From the NCBI GenBank assembly GCA_017562135.1, contig QEYB01001685.1, forward strand, positions 248,001 through 312,000: a DNA stretch of 64,000 nt, given 5' to 3'. The stretch is from Dipylidium caninum. Lineage: Eukaryota; Platyhelminthes; Cestoda; Cyclophyllidea; Dipylidiidae. The position numbers and the translations under genes are program-made. The notes beneath the pieces are model-generated. The model did no database searches, was not told where the DNA came from, and saw nothing but the letters and a program-made list of their open reading frames with translations. This document shows positions 24,901 to 37,500 of the stretch, piece by piece; positions within the stretch are counted from its first letter, which is position 1; the number at the start of each line of letters is the position of its first letter.

Positions 24901-26357
24901 TTAGACGCCTGGTACGCAATTTAAGGGTCAAATTGCCTCCTTATCTTGGGGACGTTAAGGAAGGCAAGAAATTTCGTACTTTTGTCACCATGGTACGTTG
25001 AGAAGTGAGGAATGGGGTAACTAGCATGGAGAGAAGATAAGGTCGGCGACAAATCTGCACTTGGTGTAACTTCTTGTAACTTTTACTCTAGCACAGATTG
25101 TAATTCCGGTTCTGGGAGGTGACATATGGCCGTTTCAAAGAAAAAATTGATCCCCGACGACGGATGAAACAGGGACAGATATTTGGTGAAGATTGAGATT
25201 CCGTCCTTTGATTGCCACTTTTACATTCCAGTTGCCTCGGCAGGAGTGTGTACGGGTGAAGGTCATTTCGTTGATGTTTCGATTACTTATTTTAATAAGT
25301 TCGACTAAACAGGCCCACATTTCTATTCGCCGTAGGGACGTTTCATTAGGCTACCCCTCCCAAATAGCCTCTTTCGGTCTTCCAAGTGTTCTCGTCGAAG
25401 ACCGAACACTATTTTTGAACGCCTCACCAAAAGGCCTACCGTCTAGGCTTTTTATTCTCCTTTAGAATGTTTCACAAAGTAAAGCCATTTCACCCATCCC
25501 TTCGGCCGCTTTAACCACTTTGTGAGGAAGTTAATAAATTACACATACTCTCGTACATTATCTACCAGGACATTTTTGGAATATGAGTCCACTAAGTTCT
25601 TAAGGCACCTTAAGTATTATTTACTATTACGACATAAGCAAATTTGCCTTGAATTTAAGTTATCTCCGCAGTGGACGCCGCCGATTGGTCAGCAAATGAC
25701 TCATTCAATTTCTATTGGTTTATGAAGACGAAATCGGATTGTTATGATACCAGTAATTTTTTGAGCTTAATAGAGTCAAAATGCTTCTACTGAGGTGCCT
25801 TACCGTTGTGTTCGTCAACATGACAAGAGAAAGGTATGGTGACTGGCATCCCCTTGATGGGATTATCTTTGTCCTCTTCGAAGGATGGAACCTGGTGTAG
25901 AGGCAGATGTGAGGAAGCATGCACCTTTTCTTAGATTTTACTTATTTTACAGAGAAGGAGAGGAAAATCGCCATAACTTCGTTACCTTGAAAGAAGGGTA
26001 TAGTGGGCTTAAACTTAAATTAGCTTGACTAAAACACCACGATCAAGGGATATAGAGGAGCGAGTGGAGTGGGATGTTAATAAAGATGGATTCACAGTGA
26101 GGAGACAGTGACACCAACCTGATACTTCCCTACCGAGGCGATAATATGTTTTCTTGCTTCAATGAAAATATCAATGTCTTGAAGCGCCTCCCGTCTCGCG
26201 TTTTCAAGCATAGCTCTGAGGACAAGGAGAAAGGAGAGGAAGAAAAATGCTCTCGCGCCTCGGTGAAACCATCGTCGAGAGATCAGCATACCGATTGTAT
26301 GAATATTCATCATAAACGAAGCGTGTAGTAGAGACTTGTGACTTTTTAACGGCATCT
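21989..26357 (-). CDS. CPED1-like cadherin-like/PC-esterase protein, 5' end not found
   Basis: The family is the cadherin-like and PC-esterase domain proteins: secretory-pathway SGNH-fold enzymes whose substrate is inferred to be an O-acyl group on a glycan or lipid. Well-supported exons are 24145-23935, 23568-23188, 22849-22587, 22543-22448, 22412-22328 and 22246-21989, all in matching phase. They encode VLFVGDSTLRGLMYALLSRL (the GDS catalytic serine block), VIGGTQWLS, KIVIKSHQAGFHVP, LDAYHLTW (DxxH, the expected Asp/His pair) and FQCSCHFH. Upstream exons are less certain: 26357-26292, 26215-26119 (or 26134), 25891-25804, 25304 to about 25172, and about 24642-24488. They encode the N-terminal region, and their phases agree wherever both junctions are defined. 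No signal peptide or start codon was found, so the gene probably begins between 26.4 and 28.8 kb, divergent from CDK11. Confidence 0.8.
21995..22000 (-). promoter_or_regulatory. AATAAA inside the last codons of the CPED1-like gene
   Basis: The final codons read ACC AAT AAA GGC TAA, so a perfect poly(A) hexamer lies three bases before the stop codon. If used, the 3' UTR would be only some 10-25 bases. Use is inferred. Confidence 0.35.
25202..25254 (-). repeat. Duplicated coding segment, copy 1
   Basis: A 53-base segment in an exon of the CPED1-like gene, encoding RTHSCRGNWNVKVAIKGR. It recurs at 27460-27512 with four differences. This copy has an acceptor (TGTTTAG at 25305) whose phase fits the preceding exon at 25891-25804. 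Confidence 0.75.
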
Positions 26358-28887
26358 CTGCAACAGCCAATAGGAAGACGCGATTGGGATGAGAGGCTCC
26401 TTCATATATCTTCCCCCGCTCCATGATTTGAAGTTGAGTTCCAACCACTGTTCGAGTGACGTACTGGGTGATCAATGTATATAAATATGGAAATACTGTC
26501 TGTGCATCCACGTAAGGGTCATGCAGACGGAGTATGGGCGTAGCGGATGGGCAAATCGCCTCTGTTACAAGTTTTTAGGATTCCAGTCAGCCGCTAACTC
26601 GTAAGTGGGCAGACAGTCAGGAAAGAATTCTTTGCAAAGGGGACGGGAGGGCCGTTAACGTCGCCTGGCCCGGAGAACAGCCGTAAACGCGCCTATACTG
26701 ACAGTAATGTAGATTCAAACTAACAATAAAGTGGTAACTAGGCCAGCTTCTGCCTCATGCCATTGTCTTCGACGAAGCGAGACTCTGCGTACTCCTCAGT
26801 TTTCTATTCGGAGACGAATGTGTTGAGCAAGTTCTGGGCCACAAAGGTGTAATTCAATGTGGGAAAGGGATTTAGAAGTAACTTCTCAAAGTTACATACG
26901 ACTGAAGCAAGCTTAGCCAGAATAAAATCAGATTTTGGGTTGGTCCTCGGATGGAATTCGGCCTTTGTTATCACGCCGTGGACAAAGTGGTGTGGTGAAT
27001 CTCTAACCTCGTCTTTTAATAATCAGCCGAAAAAGTCGGGGCGTCTCCTTAACTTATCCCCCAGGATCTCCTAACCGCTATGTCCGACTAAGCATTTCCA
27101 AACGACGTTTCCCCGTCCCGACTGAGTCGGCTAAATTGGAAAAGACATTTCATTTGAGTCCACGAGAGCGGTATCTCAAGTGGCCTATAACGAACGGAGA
27201 AGTTATACTCTTAAAGTGAGGTGGTAAACTGACTTCTTCCGCATAAGAAATCCAAGGGAATCAAGAAATTAATACAATCATTAAATTCTCTTTTTTTTGG
27301 CACAAACTTTTCATTATCGCTTCTCAGACTCTCCATTTCAAATATAATTGGCGCATGTAAGTATAGGCTATGACATCTGCTGTCTTGGGTGTCTCAAAAC
27401 GCTTCAACTTCTCCTCCGGGGTTAAGATAAGCGCAACAAATCCTTCGCCTCCATTTCTACGTCCTTTGAGTGTCACTTTTACATTCCAGTTACCTCGGCA
27501 TGAGTGTGTACGCGGTCCCCGCATAACCAGTTGAGGGAAAAGCGCTTTCCGGCGGTTAGAAATGATATGTCAGTGTATTTGCGAATACTTTATTGTGCAT
27601 CCATTTTTACAATTCACTGGCGATGGCGTGGGGACGTGGGTACGCCTTTCTTGCGTGTCAGCCCAATGGCGCCAGCATGCATTTCGTTGTGTTGGTACAC
27701 GCAGAGCAACAAATGCGTCGCCACTGGTGTGGAACTTCTTACAACAAGCAGTCAAACCGACAGGCCATTCCTCCCATTACTTCACCAAGGCCAGGTCCTG
27801 AGGCCGCTTTGAGACCAAATGAATGATTTACGAGATAAACGAATAAGATACTTTAACCTCGAACCTTCCTTGCACTCTAACAGTTTTCTAGCATCATTAC
27901 TTGTGGTAAAGAATGTTTCGCACTAGTTACAACGCATATCCTCATTAGCGAAATAGGTTTATGCTGCATTTGTTTTTCAGCCGTCGTAGCTTAAACGGTG
28001 AGGGCTGGTTCGACAGAAGGGCGTAAACAAGCACAAAGTAAAGTAAAACCAAATGTTTCGTTATATTTTACAATTTAACCGGGATTGTATTTTCGCGTTA
28101 ATGTGCTTTCGTACAACAATGTAGGTCTCATAACATGATCGCCCTTTATTCCTTTCACTAAGTTAGTACAAATAAAAAGATTTCCGAAGGTGATACGAAG
28201 GCAAAAAGTAATAATTTGATATTACTTTGTCTACAACGCAAGATTATATTCCTATAAATTGCAGAACTTGCACAGAATCTGCGCAACATACTCCCCAGGA
28301 AAGTTATTGGGCGAAGGATTTAAATATCTAAGAGCACATGCAGATCAGGTAGGGAAAGGGTGCTAGTGAGCACAAATTAGAAGGCGGCCGACATTTATTA
28401 AGGCTCAAAATTAATTGGACATTAGAGAATAATATTGTTTTTAAAGGCTTCCAAGAAGCCTAGTTGTGCAAGTCTTGTCCTAAATTGAATTTTAACAGTT
28501 AAAATCAACACAAAAAACAACAGTTTTCCTTCTATGCATTTCTTGTTTCACAAAAATTGAATATAATACAAATACTTTCAAAATATTCCTGTACGTTAAA
28601 AACATGACCCGCTAGGCTGTTAAATTTTTTGCTGGTGACCACGCAAAATATGGGAATATATGTTATTCTGACACAGTCGCAGACTGTTGCTTTAACCAGG
28701 CTGACGCCAGGTGGGTAGTTCGATACCTGCACTCGTCCTATTGTTGGTTCTCTTCTGCCGGCGTTAGACGCCTTTGGTTTTGGACTTTCTTCTCAATCCT
28801 CCGTCGCATCCACGTGCCCTTCCATGAACCAACTCGAGCTTTTGCACACAGTTGTTTCCAATTGATTAAGATCTATAAAATACAGGA
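26358..28887. other. Divergent region between the CPED1-like gene and CDK11
   Basis: This should contain the missing 5' exons of the esterase (minus) and the promoter of CDK11 (plus). Apart from the duplicated segment near 27.5 kb I see no supported exon. A TATAAAA lies at 28873, but only about 15 bases before the CDK11 ATG. The bases just before the ATG read AAATACAG-GA, which resembles a 3' splice acceptor and could be a cis or trans splice site. Confidence 0.4.
27460..27512 (-). repeat. Duplicated coding segment, copy 2
   Basis: This matches copy 1 at 25202-25254 in 49 of 53 bases and encodes RTHSCRGNWNVKVTLKGR. Two of the differences are silent and two are conservative (A to T, I to L). 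The frame stays open leftward to 27324. No acceptor is evident near its 5' side, so it may be a decayed exon copy or an exon of this gene that I cannot delimit. Confidence 0.7.
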
Positions 28888-31800
28888 ATGTCTCGTGACG
28901 ACGATTCGAAATCCGGCAATCGCTCTTCTAAGGAACACAGCAAACATTACATAGAGGAGGATGAAGAGGAATTGGACTATGTAAGTAATTTCTACTGTTG
29001 TGTTAATCTCTGTGTTGTTGCTTTCACCCATATCGGGGTTGTTGCTGCCTAAACATGCAACTCCCCAAATTGTTATTTTGCTGTAAATCGTTGAAGACTT
29101 ATTGTATGCGCCTACGAATTTGAGTCGGACCTTCTAATAGGTTGTTCTACTTTGATTTAGGTTTTTTAAACACAAACTCATAGTAGTTCTTTCACCCATG
29201 ATGACCCAATGCGAATAATGTTTACAAACACAGTAATCGAGTTGGCTTAGAATGACTTGCTGGTGGCTAGGAATTGCTGCATTGTCCATCGTGGAGATAA
29301 TAGTTCCTTGTTGTCATTTAAAACACTGAAAATGAGGCAAATATTTGATATAGCCATGCAAGCGTATTTCACACTTGTTAAAATAGGAAGAAGACGATGA
29401 TGACATACTACCTACCTCTAACCGCTCCCCGCTAGAGGAGGGTGAAGCTTTTTCCGAGGAAGGGGAAGCTTCTAGTGATGAGAACACCACCTCTACGGCA
29501 GCCGAGCAGCAGGAGCGTGAATATCGTCGTCGGTTGGCTCGAAGAAAGGCCGAAAGGGATGCGAAAGCTGCCGCTTCAGCTGCAATGGAAAATAGTAATA
29601 TTGCTCCTCTACCTCCTCGATCAAAATTCGACTCTCCAGAGAGGTTTGTCGATAGCCAAGATGTCTCTTTGGAGAAACCAGACCTTCAGAAGTCTACTAA
29701 CACAGGTATGCATCTTTTCATTCTTTATACTTCTCATCCTTTTAATTTTACTATGAGCTCATCTTTACTATCTAGGCGTTTTTCAGAATCTCTCATCCTC
29801 TTCAAGTGGCGATAGCAGTAACGAGAAACGCTCGCTAAAGCGCAATCAAGACCAACAAAAAACTGAAATACCGGTTAAGAAACCAAATACCGCTACCTCC
29901 GGAACTGCCTCGTCTCGCCACACCCATCATCATCACCGCCACCACTCTTCTCACCGCTCTCATCAAAAGTCCTCCGACTCCCAGCCCGAGCTAGGTAAAC
30001 ACAACCCTTCCGTTCCCGTCGACGGTACTAAGAAACCGCGTTCCTCTCCCGAATCGCCTGCTCCCCCAGCTTCTGCGCGTAATCGATCGCGCTCCCCTCC
30101 TCGTGACCGAGGAGTCGTTGGAACTAAGCCAGACACTTATATCAGCCCCCCACCTCCCCTAGAACCTTCCGGACTGAGTACCCGTCTTGCTCCGGGTCGA
30201 GCTCCTATCATTGATGGTAGCCAATTCAAGTACTTGGAAGAGGTGGAAGAAGATGACGAAGATGAGATCTATGGTGAGGGTGGGGGGATGTTGCATGCCA
30301 ACGGGGATGAGGAGGAGGAAGGAGAAACAGTCGAGGAGTCACAACATGATACAACACCTGCTAAGCCTTTCTATTTCCCCTCCATTCAGGGGTGTCGATC
30401 GGTTGATGAATTCGAATGTCTAAATCGGATTGAAGAAGGGACTTATGGTGTGGTATATCGGGCACGGGATAAGCGCACCAATGAAGTGGTTGCATTGAAA
30501 CGATTGAAGATGGAGAAGGAGCGAGAGGGCTTTCCCATCACCTCGTTGCGGGAAATCAATACTTTGATGAAGGCACAGCATGAAAATATTGTCACGGTTA
30601 GGGAGATTGTGGTAGGATTCGATTTGGACAAGATATACCTGGTGATGGAATATGTTGAACACGATCTGAAATCACTCATGGAGGTGGGTTTTTTGTGTCC
30701 TTTTTTCCATTTATCCTGTTTTTGACTGCCCATATACCTTTTCTTAGGTGATGAGTGGGCCATTTACGGTGGGTCAGGTAAAATGCCTCCTGATCCAACT
30801 CCTTCGCGCCGTACAACATCTGCACGATAACTGGATCCTTCACAGAGATTTGAAGACTTCTAATCTGCTCCGAGTCACAAAGGCATCCTTAAAGTTGGTG
30901 ACTTTGGCCTGGCTCGTGAGTACGGCTCTCCCCTTCAGCATTATACTGAGGTTGTTGTCACCCTCTGGTATCGTGCTATTGAATTGCTCTTAGGTAAGAC
31001 GCCTGCACATTAAATACTCAGACTCTTTACACTGAACCTGTATTGGTTTTTGTGGATCTTCCAGTGGTGTTTTGTTGTTTTGAATTGTTGCAAAATCTGA
31101 ATATATGGGTGGGAGGCACTTGTATGAGCTACACATGCGTATTTTTGTCGTCACCACCTGTAGCCGTATTTTCTCCTCAATTCAGGTTAGAAATATAGGC
31201 ACTAATATCTTTTAACTTTCGACATTATCCAAATTTCCTGAAGCCGACATTTTTATATGGTAATTTGGCTTTGTTAGAATGTTTTTGAGAAAACAAAATC
31301 ACTGAAATGTTCTGGTTATTTATCCCTAATCGTATGACGGTCGAGATTCTGTAAATTTTTTGTGAAGCCGGCAGTGCGGTTGTTTTCAGGCGTCAATGTA
31401 ATTTCGAGAAATTTTTTTTTTGGGGGGTTTGCAACAGTTCGACAGGTTCCTACTTTCTTTCGCGCTTAAAATTTAGCCAAAATCGTTGAGCTACTTCCAA
31501 ATGGGTTTCGTCATTGCTACTGCGGTTGACAGAGGGGTGCTTTCACTTCCTGTTAAATTAAATCATTGTCTCGAGCTATTCTCCCCGTTCAAAAATTCCA
31601 TAGTCCATTTTGCATAGTGAAGTGTCCAATTAACAGCCTAACGCTGTCGCTTTCACCGAGCTTTGACAGTTGGATTATGATCGAATTGCAATTAAAAATA
31701 TTAAAATTTAGGAACCAAGTCCTACTCCACTCCCATTGATCTGTGGTCTGTCGGATGCATATTTGCGGAGTTTCTCCTCCAACGTCCTCTTTTCCCTGGC

Positions 31801-32404
31801 AAGGGCGAAGTCGATCAGGTCAATATGATATTTCGCGACCTCGGTACGCCAAACGAACGCATCTGGCCAGGCGTGACCCAACTCCCCGGCATGCGCAACG
31901 GTGTCTTCACCGAGTATCCTTACAACCAGCTACGGCGTCGTTTTACCGAGAAACAGATTTCAACCCCCGGCTTTGAGCTTCTCACTAGGTAAAGTGTCCA
32001 CTTACTCATGTTTTGAGTAGCGCTTTCAACGACTATCGTAACTTATTAAAGTTTATCTTCCAAGCTTTCTTACCTACTGCCCGGAACGTCGGATTACTGC
32101 GGAGAAAGCGCTATCGCATCGATATTTCACAGAGCGTCCACAAGCGATTCACCCCTCCATGATGCCCAGCTGGCCGGCTAAATCGGAGGGTGGAGGTCGT
32201 CCACCACAGTCTTTACAGCGTCCTGCCTCGCCGCGTCCACCACCGGGTGCCACGGGCTCGTTGCAGGAGCCGCCCGCGCCTCTCGGTGCCTCGCGTTTCT
32301 TCGCTTCTGCGTCCAAACGCACGCCTGCACGACACGGCACCACCGGTGGTGGAAGTGGAATCCGGGGCTCCGGGCCTGACCACGGTTTCCTACTGCGTTT
32401 CTAG
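28888..32404 (+). CDS. CDK11: CDK11 (PITSLRE) cyclin-dependent kinase, one base missing in exon 4
   Basis: This is a nuclear serine/threonine kinase that partners L-type cyclins in transcription and pre-mRNA splicing. Exons are 28888-28980, 29387-29705, 29776-30683, 30748-30993, 31712-31988 and 32065-32404. The N-terminal half is acidic and low-complexity, with a His-rich run and SR-like and Pro-rich stretches. The kinase domain starts near residue 350 and shows the glycine loop [61 protein letters not shown] and [11 protein letters not shown]. The C-terminal tail is Pro/Ser/Gly-rich and ends GFLLRF. Exon 4 is 246 bases, but the phases of its neighbours need 247. A base is missing near 30870-30873, between SNLL and SHKGILK, so a literal translation runs out of frame and stops at 30993. 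The APE motif reads AIE. With the base restored the product would be about 727 residues, normal for the family. Confidence 0.94.
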
Positions 32405-34521
32405 TTGCCTCTCTCCTGCCTAATTCACTCTTGTGTACATTTGTTCATTCTCTATGTGTGTATATTTCAGCCGTTTTTTTAGGATAAAATAAGTTTTTTA
32501 CCACAATGTTTTTTTTTATATTTGCGTCTCGTTCGTTCAAGCTGTTTGTTGCTGCATACTTTGCACTCCCCTTTGTTGTTTATTCCGCCCCACTTTGTTT
32601 AGGGACTTCCAGCGAAAATACCTGTCGTACGACTTGATAACTTAGTTTTTTTTTCCACATGTTTGTTAGCACACTGGCATTTTTAGTCATCTAGACCTTA
32701 TCGCTTATTCCGCTGCTTGCACTTCTACGCCGAGCTTAGTGCTCTTGGCCTCTTTACGCCTTCTTTCGAGGCAAGAATCGGTCCTTTCTCTGTCATTCCT
32801 GCCCCAGAGGCAGTCGTTGCTCTCGTCGTGTCATCGGCGGATTGGGGATTCCATCGCTGGATAAGTGAGGAGGATTTGGGAAGTCCTTTCTCAATGAGTA
32901 TTCGGCTCTGGAGATCATCCTGTTAGACGTCGTTGTGGCTTAGGCCTTGTAATTTTCAGGCATTCGCCTGTTCCTCCTCAGCATTCACTTGGCTGTCTAT
33001 GTAACGTTGCCACGCATGGAGCGCTCGCCAGACACACCTTGACGACTTCCGCAAGAATGGAGAGAGGACTTAGCAACGTTGGCGGTGTGTCGTCCTACTC
33101 TTGAACATGCCTCGTGGAGACGAAGGTACGTCTCGTGTGAGGCTCCGAGTTATTTTGGAAAATACGGACGCAGACAATCCACTGCTTAGTTACGCAGTGA
33201 GTAGCAAATTGCGTTGTGTGTTTTGCGGCCAGTGCCTGTCCTCCAGGCCCTTCATTTTACTCAATATCTAAGAAATAGCCTCCTGAGCATTCCTACAATT
33301 TGTCGGAAGCACATTCAACTGGAAGGAGGTTATTTGTTTAGGCAGTTTAAAGACTTTCTGGGTGTATTCCCCACTCCAAAGTGTTACGCGCGGATGTGGA
33401 TGTTCAAGAGGGAAAATTTTAGTGTCAAGGTCACCAGTCTTAGATTCTCCAGCCTGTTGTTTATGGCGAGTCGGACAATAAAACATCAACATTTAATTAA
33501 TTCACGCAACCAATGGCAGGTTGTAGGTCCTTCCGTACAATTGCCGGGTATTCCTTCCACAGGATTTTGGGTGTTTGTGTGAAGCACGTCGACAGCAAAA
33601 CTTAAAAGCGTATTTGTGTGGTTTTGGACATGCTGGGGTGGGTGACACGGGATGAAAACTCTTCGACGAAGACACTACTGGTTCTGGTAAAGGTTCGTTT
33701 TCTCCTTTGCCTCAGCTCTTTCCACTAACTCCGTACGCAATGCAAATCACCTCTATTTCCTCGTCAATTTGTTCCAAAATACTTGCCATTAATCATGTAT
33801 GTCTAGATTTTGGGTGTCGCTCTTGAAGTTCCTCTCTAAGACCTTTCCCCTTCATTTCTTTTTTCGCGGTTAACCTCGTCGGATTTCAAATCCGCTGTCG
33901 TAGTTACGTTCACCATGGTGCCTATTTTGTATCGTTATTTCCCGACATAAGTGACGATGCCACTACAATGCCACCCACGTTAAGGGGTTAAAAATTCCTG
34001 GGCTCGCAACTATCCAAGTGCATCCCATTGAGGAAGGGAGACATCGGTAGGCGGTGAAGTGTAGAAATTGGTGATTTCAAGAGTTATTTGCCCTTGACGC
34101 GGAAACACAAGATGGAAGAAACTCTTCATGGCGCTGTGGCCTGTTTAGGCACGTTACCCTCAGGCTGCGTTGGCCACTTTCCAATTTGTAATGGCAAATG
34201 ATAGGCTAAATTGCACCACACTTTCATTGAACTTAAGTTTACCTTGGTTACGTCGGTGATTGGACGACGAACTTAGCAACCAGGCGATTAGTCACTTGTG
34301 TTATCGACCAATCGTCTACTTCCTCTTGGGCGGTAACGTAAGCTTAGGCCTGAGTGCAGGCGGTGGATGCTCACATTTTTTCAGGCACCCTCCCATCCTT
34401 TGCTGCTTCATCCCAGTCGCTGAATGTTCCCCTAGCTTTTGCCCGGCCTTCTACTGGGGAATGTACTTTCTGGGGACTGGGTTCCCTCTATTAATCTAAA
34501 TTAAACTCCCCAGGTGACGAA
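32405..34521. other. Intergenic region between CDK11 and HYLS1
   Basis: This holds the CDK11 3' UTR and the HYLS1 upstream region. T-rich tracts follow the CDK11 stop (32470-32520), with only a non-canonical hexamer (ATAAAA) near 32484. The open frames at 32717-32926 and 33214-33582 have no recognised homology or splice context. Confidence 0.45.
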
Positions 34522-37500
34522 ATGCTAACGTCTCGCGTCAAATCTAAGCCACTCCCGCCTGATCTGGAGTTTTCTCTCGACGAGATCAGCATTGAGTTGG
34601 CTAAACTGGGGGTGAAAGAGACCTCACCTAAACGGCTGGCTGCTATCAAGGCTGATCTTGACAAACTCATCGCACGCGACCTTGACACACTTTATTCCAG
34701 TGGCAATAAGGAAGAAGAGGACGAAGACTCCACCATCATCCCTAACTCCTTGTCAACCTCCAACTCCATTTCAGTGAGTCGGGTTGGTTATTTTCCTTTC
34801 TGGAGTTCCTCGCTCCTCGTCCTCCCCCAATTTGTATCGAAATAAAGGCAACCTGAGCGTGAGGTTTCTTTTTGCAATTTGGCCGAAATAGTCGGTTTCG
34901 TTTTGTTTGTCGTACTATGTTTCATGCGATGCAAACAATCACCGAGGGCATACACAAATAAACCTCTTAGATATGAGAGAGGTTATTAGTTAAACGGTAA
35001 ATTTGATTTTTATTCACTGGCACAAGTGGAATCGGCTAGTTCTCGATTAACCTTGAGGAAACTCAAATTTGTGTAAAACCTGCCAACTTTGAGAATAAAC
35101 TGGTAGAACAGCATACGTAGTTTTCGTTGATAGACTTACAATAGTTGGGTGCATTCTATTTACGAGTTACACAAGACTGGGTAAAGTAGGATTTAAAATA
35201 TAGCTGCCTCTCCATGCATAATTATTCCTTTTTACCGCTCAGTCCGATTCCTCCGTGACTATCACGAGTGACAACCAGCACCAATCCACTCCGACGTCAG
35301 TAAGCGTTGAGGTGGGCGAACCGACGATAGGCAAACGGTACAGTTCAGAGGGTGGCTCAGTCACAAACAGTATAACTTCCATTGATTTGGAGGTGGATGA
35401 AGAGGAGGAGTTGGAACGTGTTCCACCTCGGCGCCACTGGCAAATTGGTCTGTAGTTTTTAACTTGGAGTAATTGAATCGCTACAACCGATTCACAGCTT
35501 TGTTGAGGTGTCACCTAAGCTGTTTGATTGCACGTGGTTACCAGAGACCGCTGTAGTTAGTGATAGTAGAATTGCATATCATCCAAGACAGAGTTAATGA
35601 TTGCGGTCATTCCCCGCGTCATGATTATTGCCGTGCATCTTCGCTACACTTTTTCCTCTACACTTCCGTCCTTTTCAAATTAAAACATGACAATATGACA
35701 CTTCATTTCGCCGATACCTTCCAGTGCACCGAGGCAGTGTTTATTGGGGGAAATCGCAAAGGATTAGAAGTGGGCCTGCTCTTTGACGCCCTCCTTAGTG
35801 TAATGGCATAGATCCGCTGAAATAGGCTTAATACTTAAGCCGCCCAGTTTTTTTCTCGTAGGAGATTTAATCTTTAACCTCTTTCTGTGCCTACGTCTCA
35901 GCATGTTTTAACTATTATAATTTCATCCCCATTACCGCTTGTCGACTTAGGTCAACCTTTTCATATGTACCTAACCAACTAGGTGAATTATCCGGACGCG
36001 GAAGTGTTCTCCGGTCCTAATCTTAGTGACGGCAGCTAAATTATCGTGTGTATCACGTCGCTTATGTTTAGGCTTATACTCGTCAATTTCTTTCTGATGT
36101 AGTAACAGCTTTACCATTTAAGTTGACAGACCGCTAAGTGAAAATGGAAGACGGGAGGAAAGTGCTCGGGATCGACGAACTGTGAGCCACATTTCCTTGA
36201 CTTTTCTAACCTGTTGCTCGACGAATTCATCATTAGTAAACCAATTATTAGTCATTCTCGAATAGCATTTTAACCACTATTGAACAAAAAGTGCGATTTC
36301 TTGTAGACATCTTCGTGTGGAATTCGATCTGGAAGTAGTCGGCGGTCGATGACAACGTCTCGGTGGTCTCCCAACAAGCCATGGGATTCCTCCACCCGCC
36401 CCACCCCTCTCAGTTCGTTTTGCTCGTTTTTAAATATTCTTTACCTCACCTTTGGCCAGACCCGATACCAGACAGTAATCTGAGCGATGATCATCATTTG
36501 ACAAACATTTTTGTAATAATGGAAGCTAAGTGGAAATCAGAGCCTTTGACATTCCGCCCACGAAGGACGTAGGCGTCATTTCTTGACATAAAAAGAAAAG
36601 AAAATTACAATAATGACTAAGTGGAGAATTAATTTATCATATGTACTCCGCATTATTAACTTCTTGTGGTGAAACTGATGAGGTAGCGATACCAATTCTT
36701 CTACCGCCTAAATTTTCTTCATTTGCAAAGGTAAGTTATATTTCTTCGCCTTCCAGGTGGGGATGAGTATGCGGTGAACAGGAAAACGTACAGAGCGAGA
36801 ACTCCTTTGAAGTGTAGCCGTCTCGAGAATTCATACTATGACCAGGATTTCTCATCCTCATCCTCCTCAGTCTCCTCTCGACGGGTAGGTCCTGTTTTTA
36901 TTCGGAGTAGAGGCAACTCCCAATGGTTGCTTCCGTGCCTGTCACTCTTCGGATAGGCTGCGGCATCGCAGGGTTGAATGCCTTCCTTGAGCATTTGCAG
37001 TATTCCTTCACCCTCGATCTTTGCGTAGAGGCTAAGTGAGTGATTGGCACGAAAGGTTCTTTGACTACTGGACTATTTTGGCGTAGATGACAACTCGAAG
37101 CTAGCACAAGAGTTCTACCAGGCAACTATTCTATTGCTCAGATGGTCATCAAACACCTTAAGGAGCATACTAATTCGAAGGTTGTTTCGTTTGGGGTTAA
37201 GAAATGGCCATCCAAACTCTTTCAGGTGAATTATTTAGACAATTAACTATGATTAAGTGTCGCCGTCTTGTCTGATGTAATTGACTTGGGGTTGGGGAAA
37301 GCTTATCTCCCCAAAAATTGCTTTGAAACCGCTCTTTCTGTGGAATTAACCCTTTCATCTAGTAGTTAGGCACCACCAAGCCAGTCTCACGTCACCATTA
37401 CGTTGGCTTTAAAACAACACAATAAACACTAACTTCAGTCTGCGTATAACCGCGACGAAGGTGAGTAGTTGGCATTTTGGGTCGTCTTCTTCCCCAGCCC

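Noticed and set aside
28700..28730. tRNA-like T-arm (GTTCGAT between G-rich and C-rich bases)
   Set aside because: The flanking stem does not pair, and no acceptor or anticodon arm could be folded around it.
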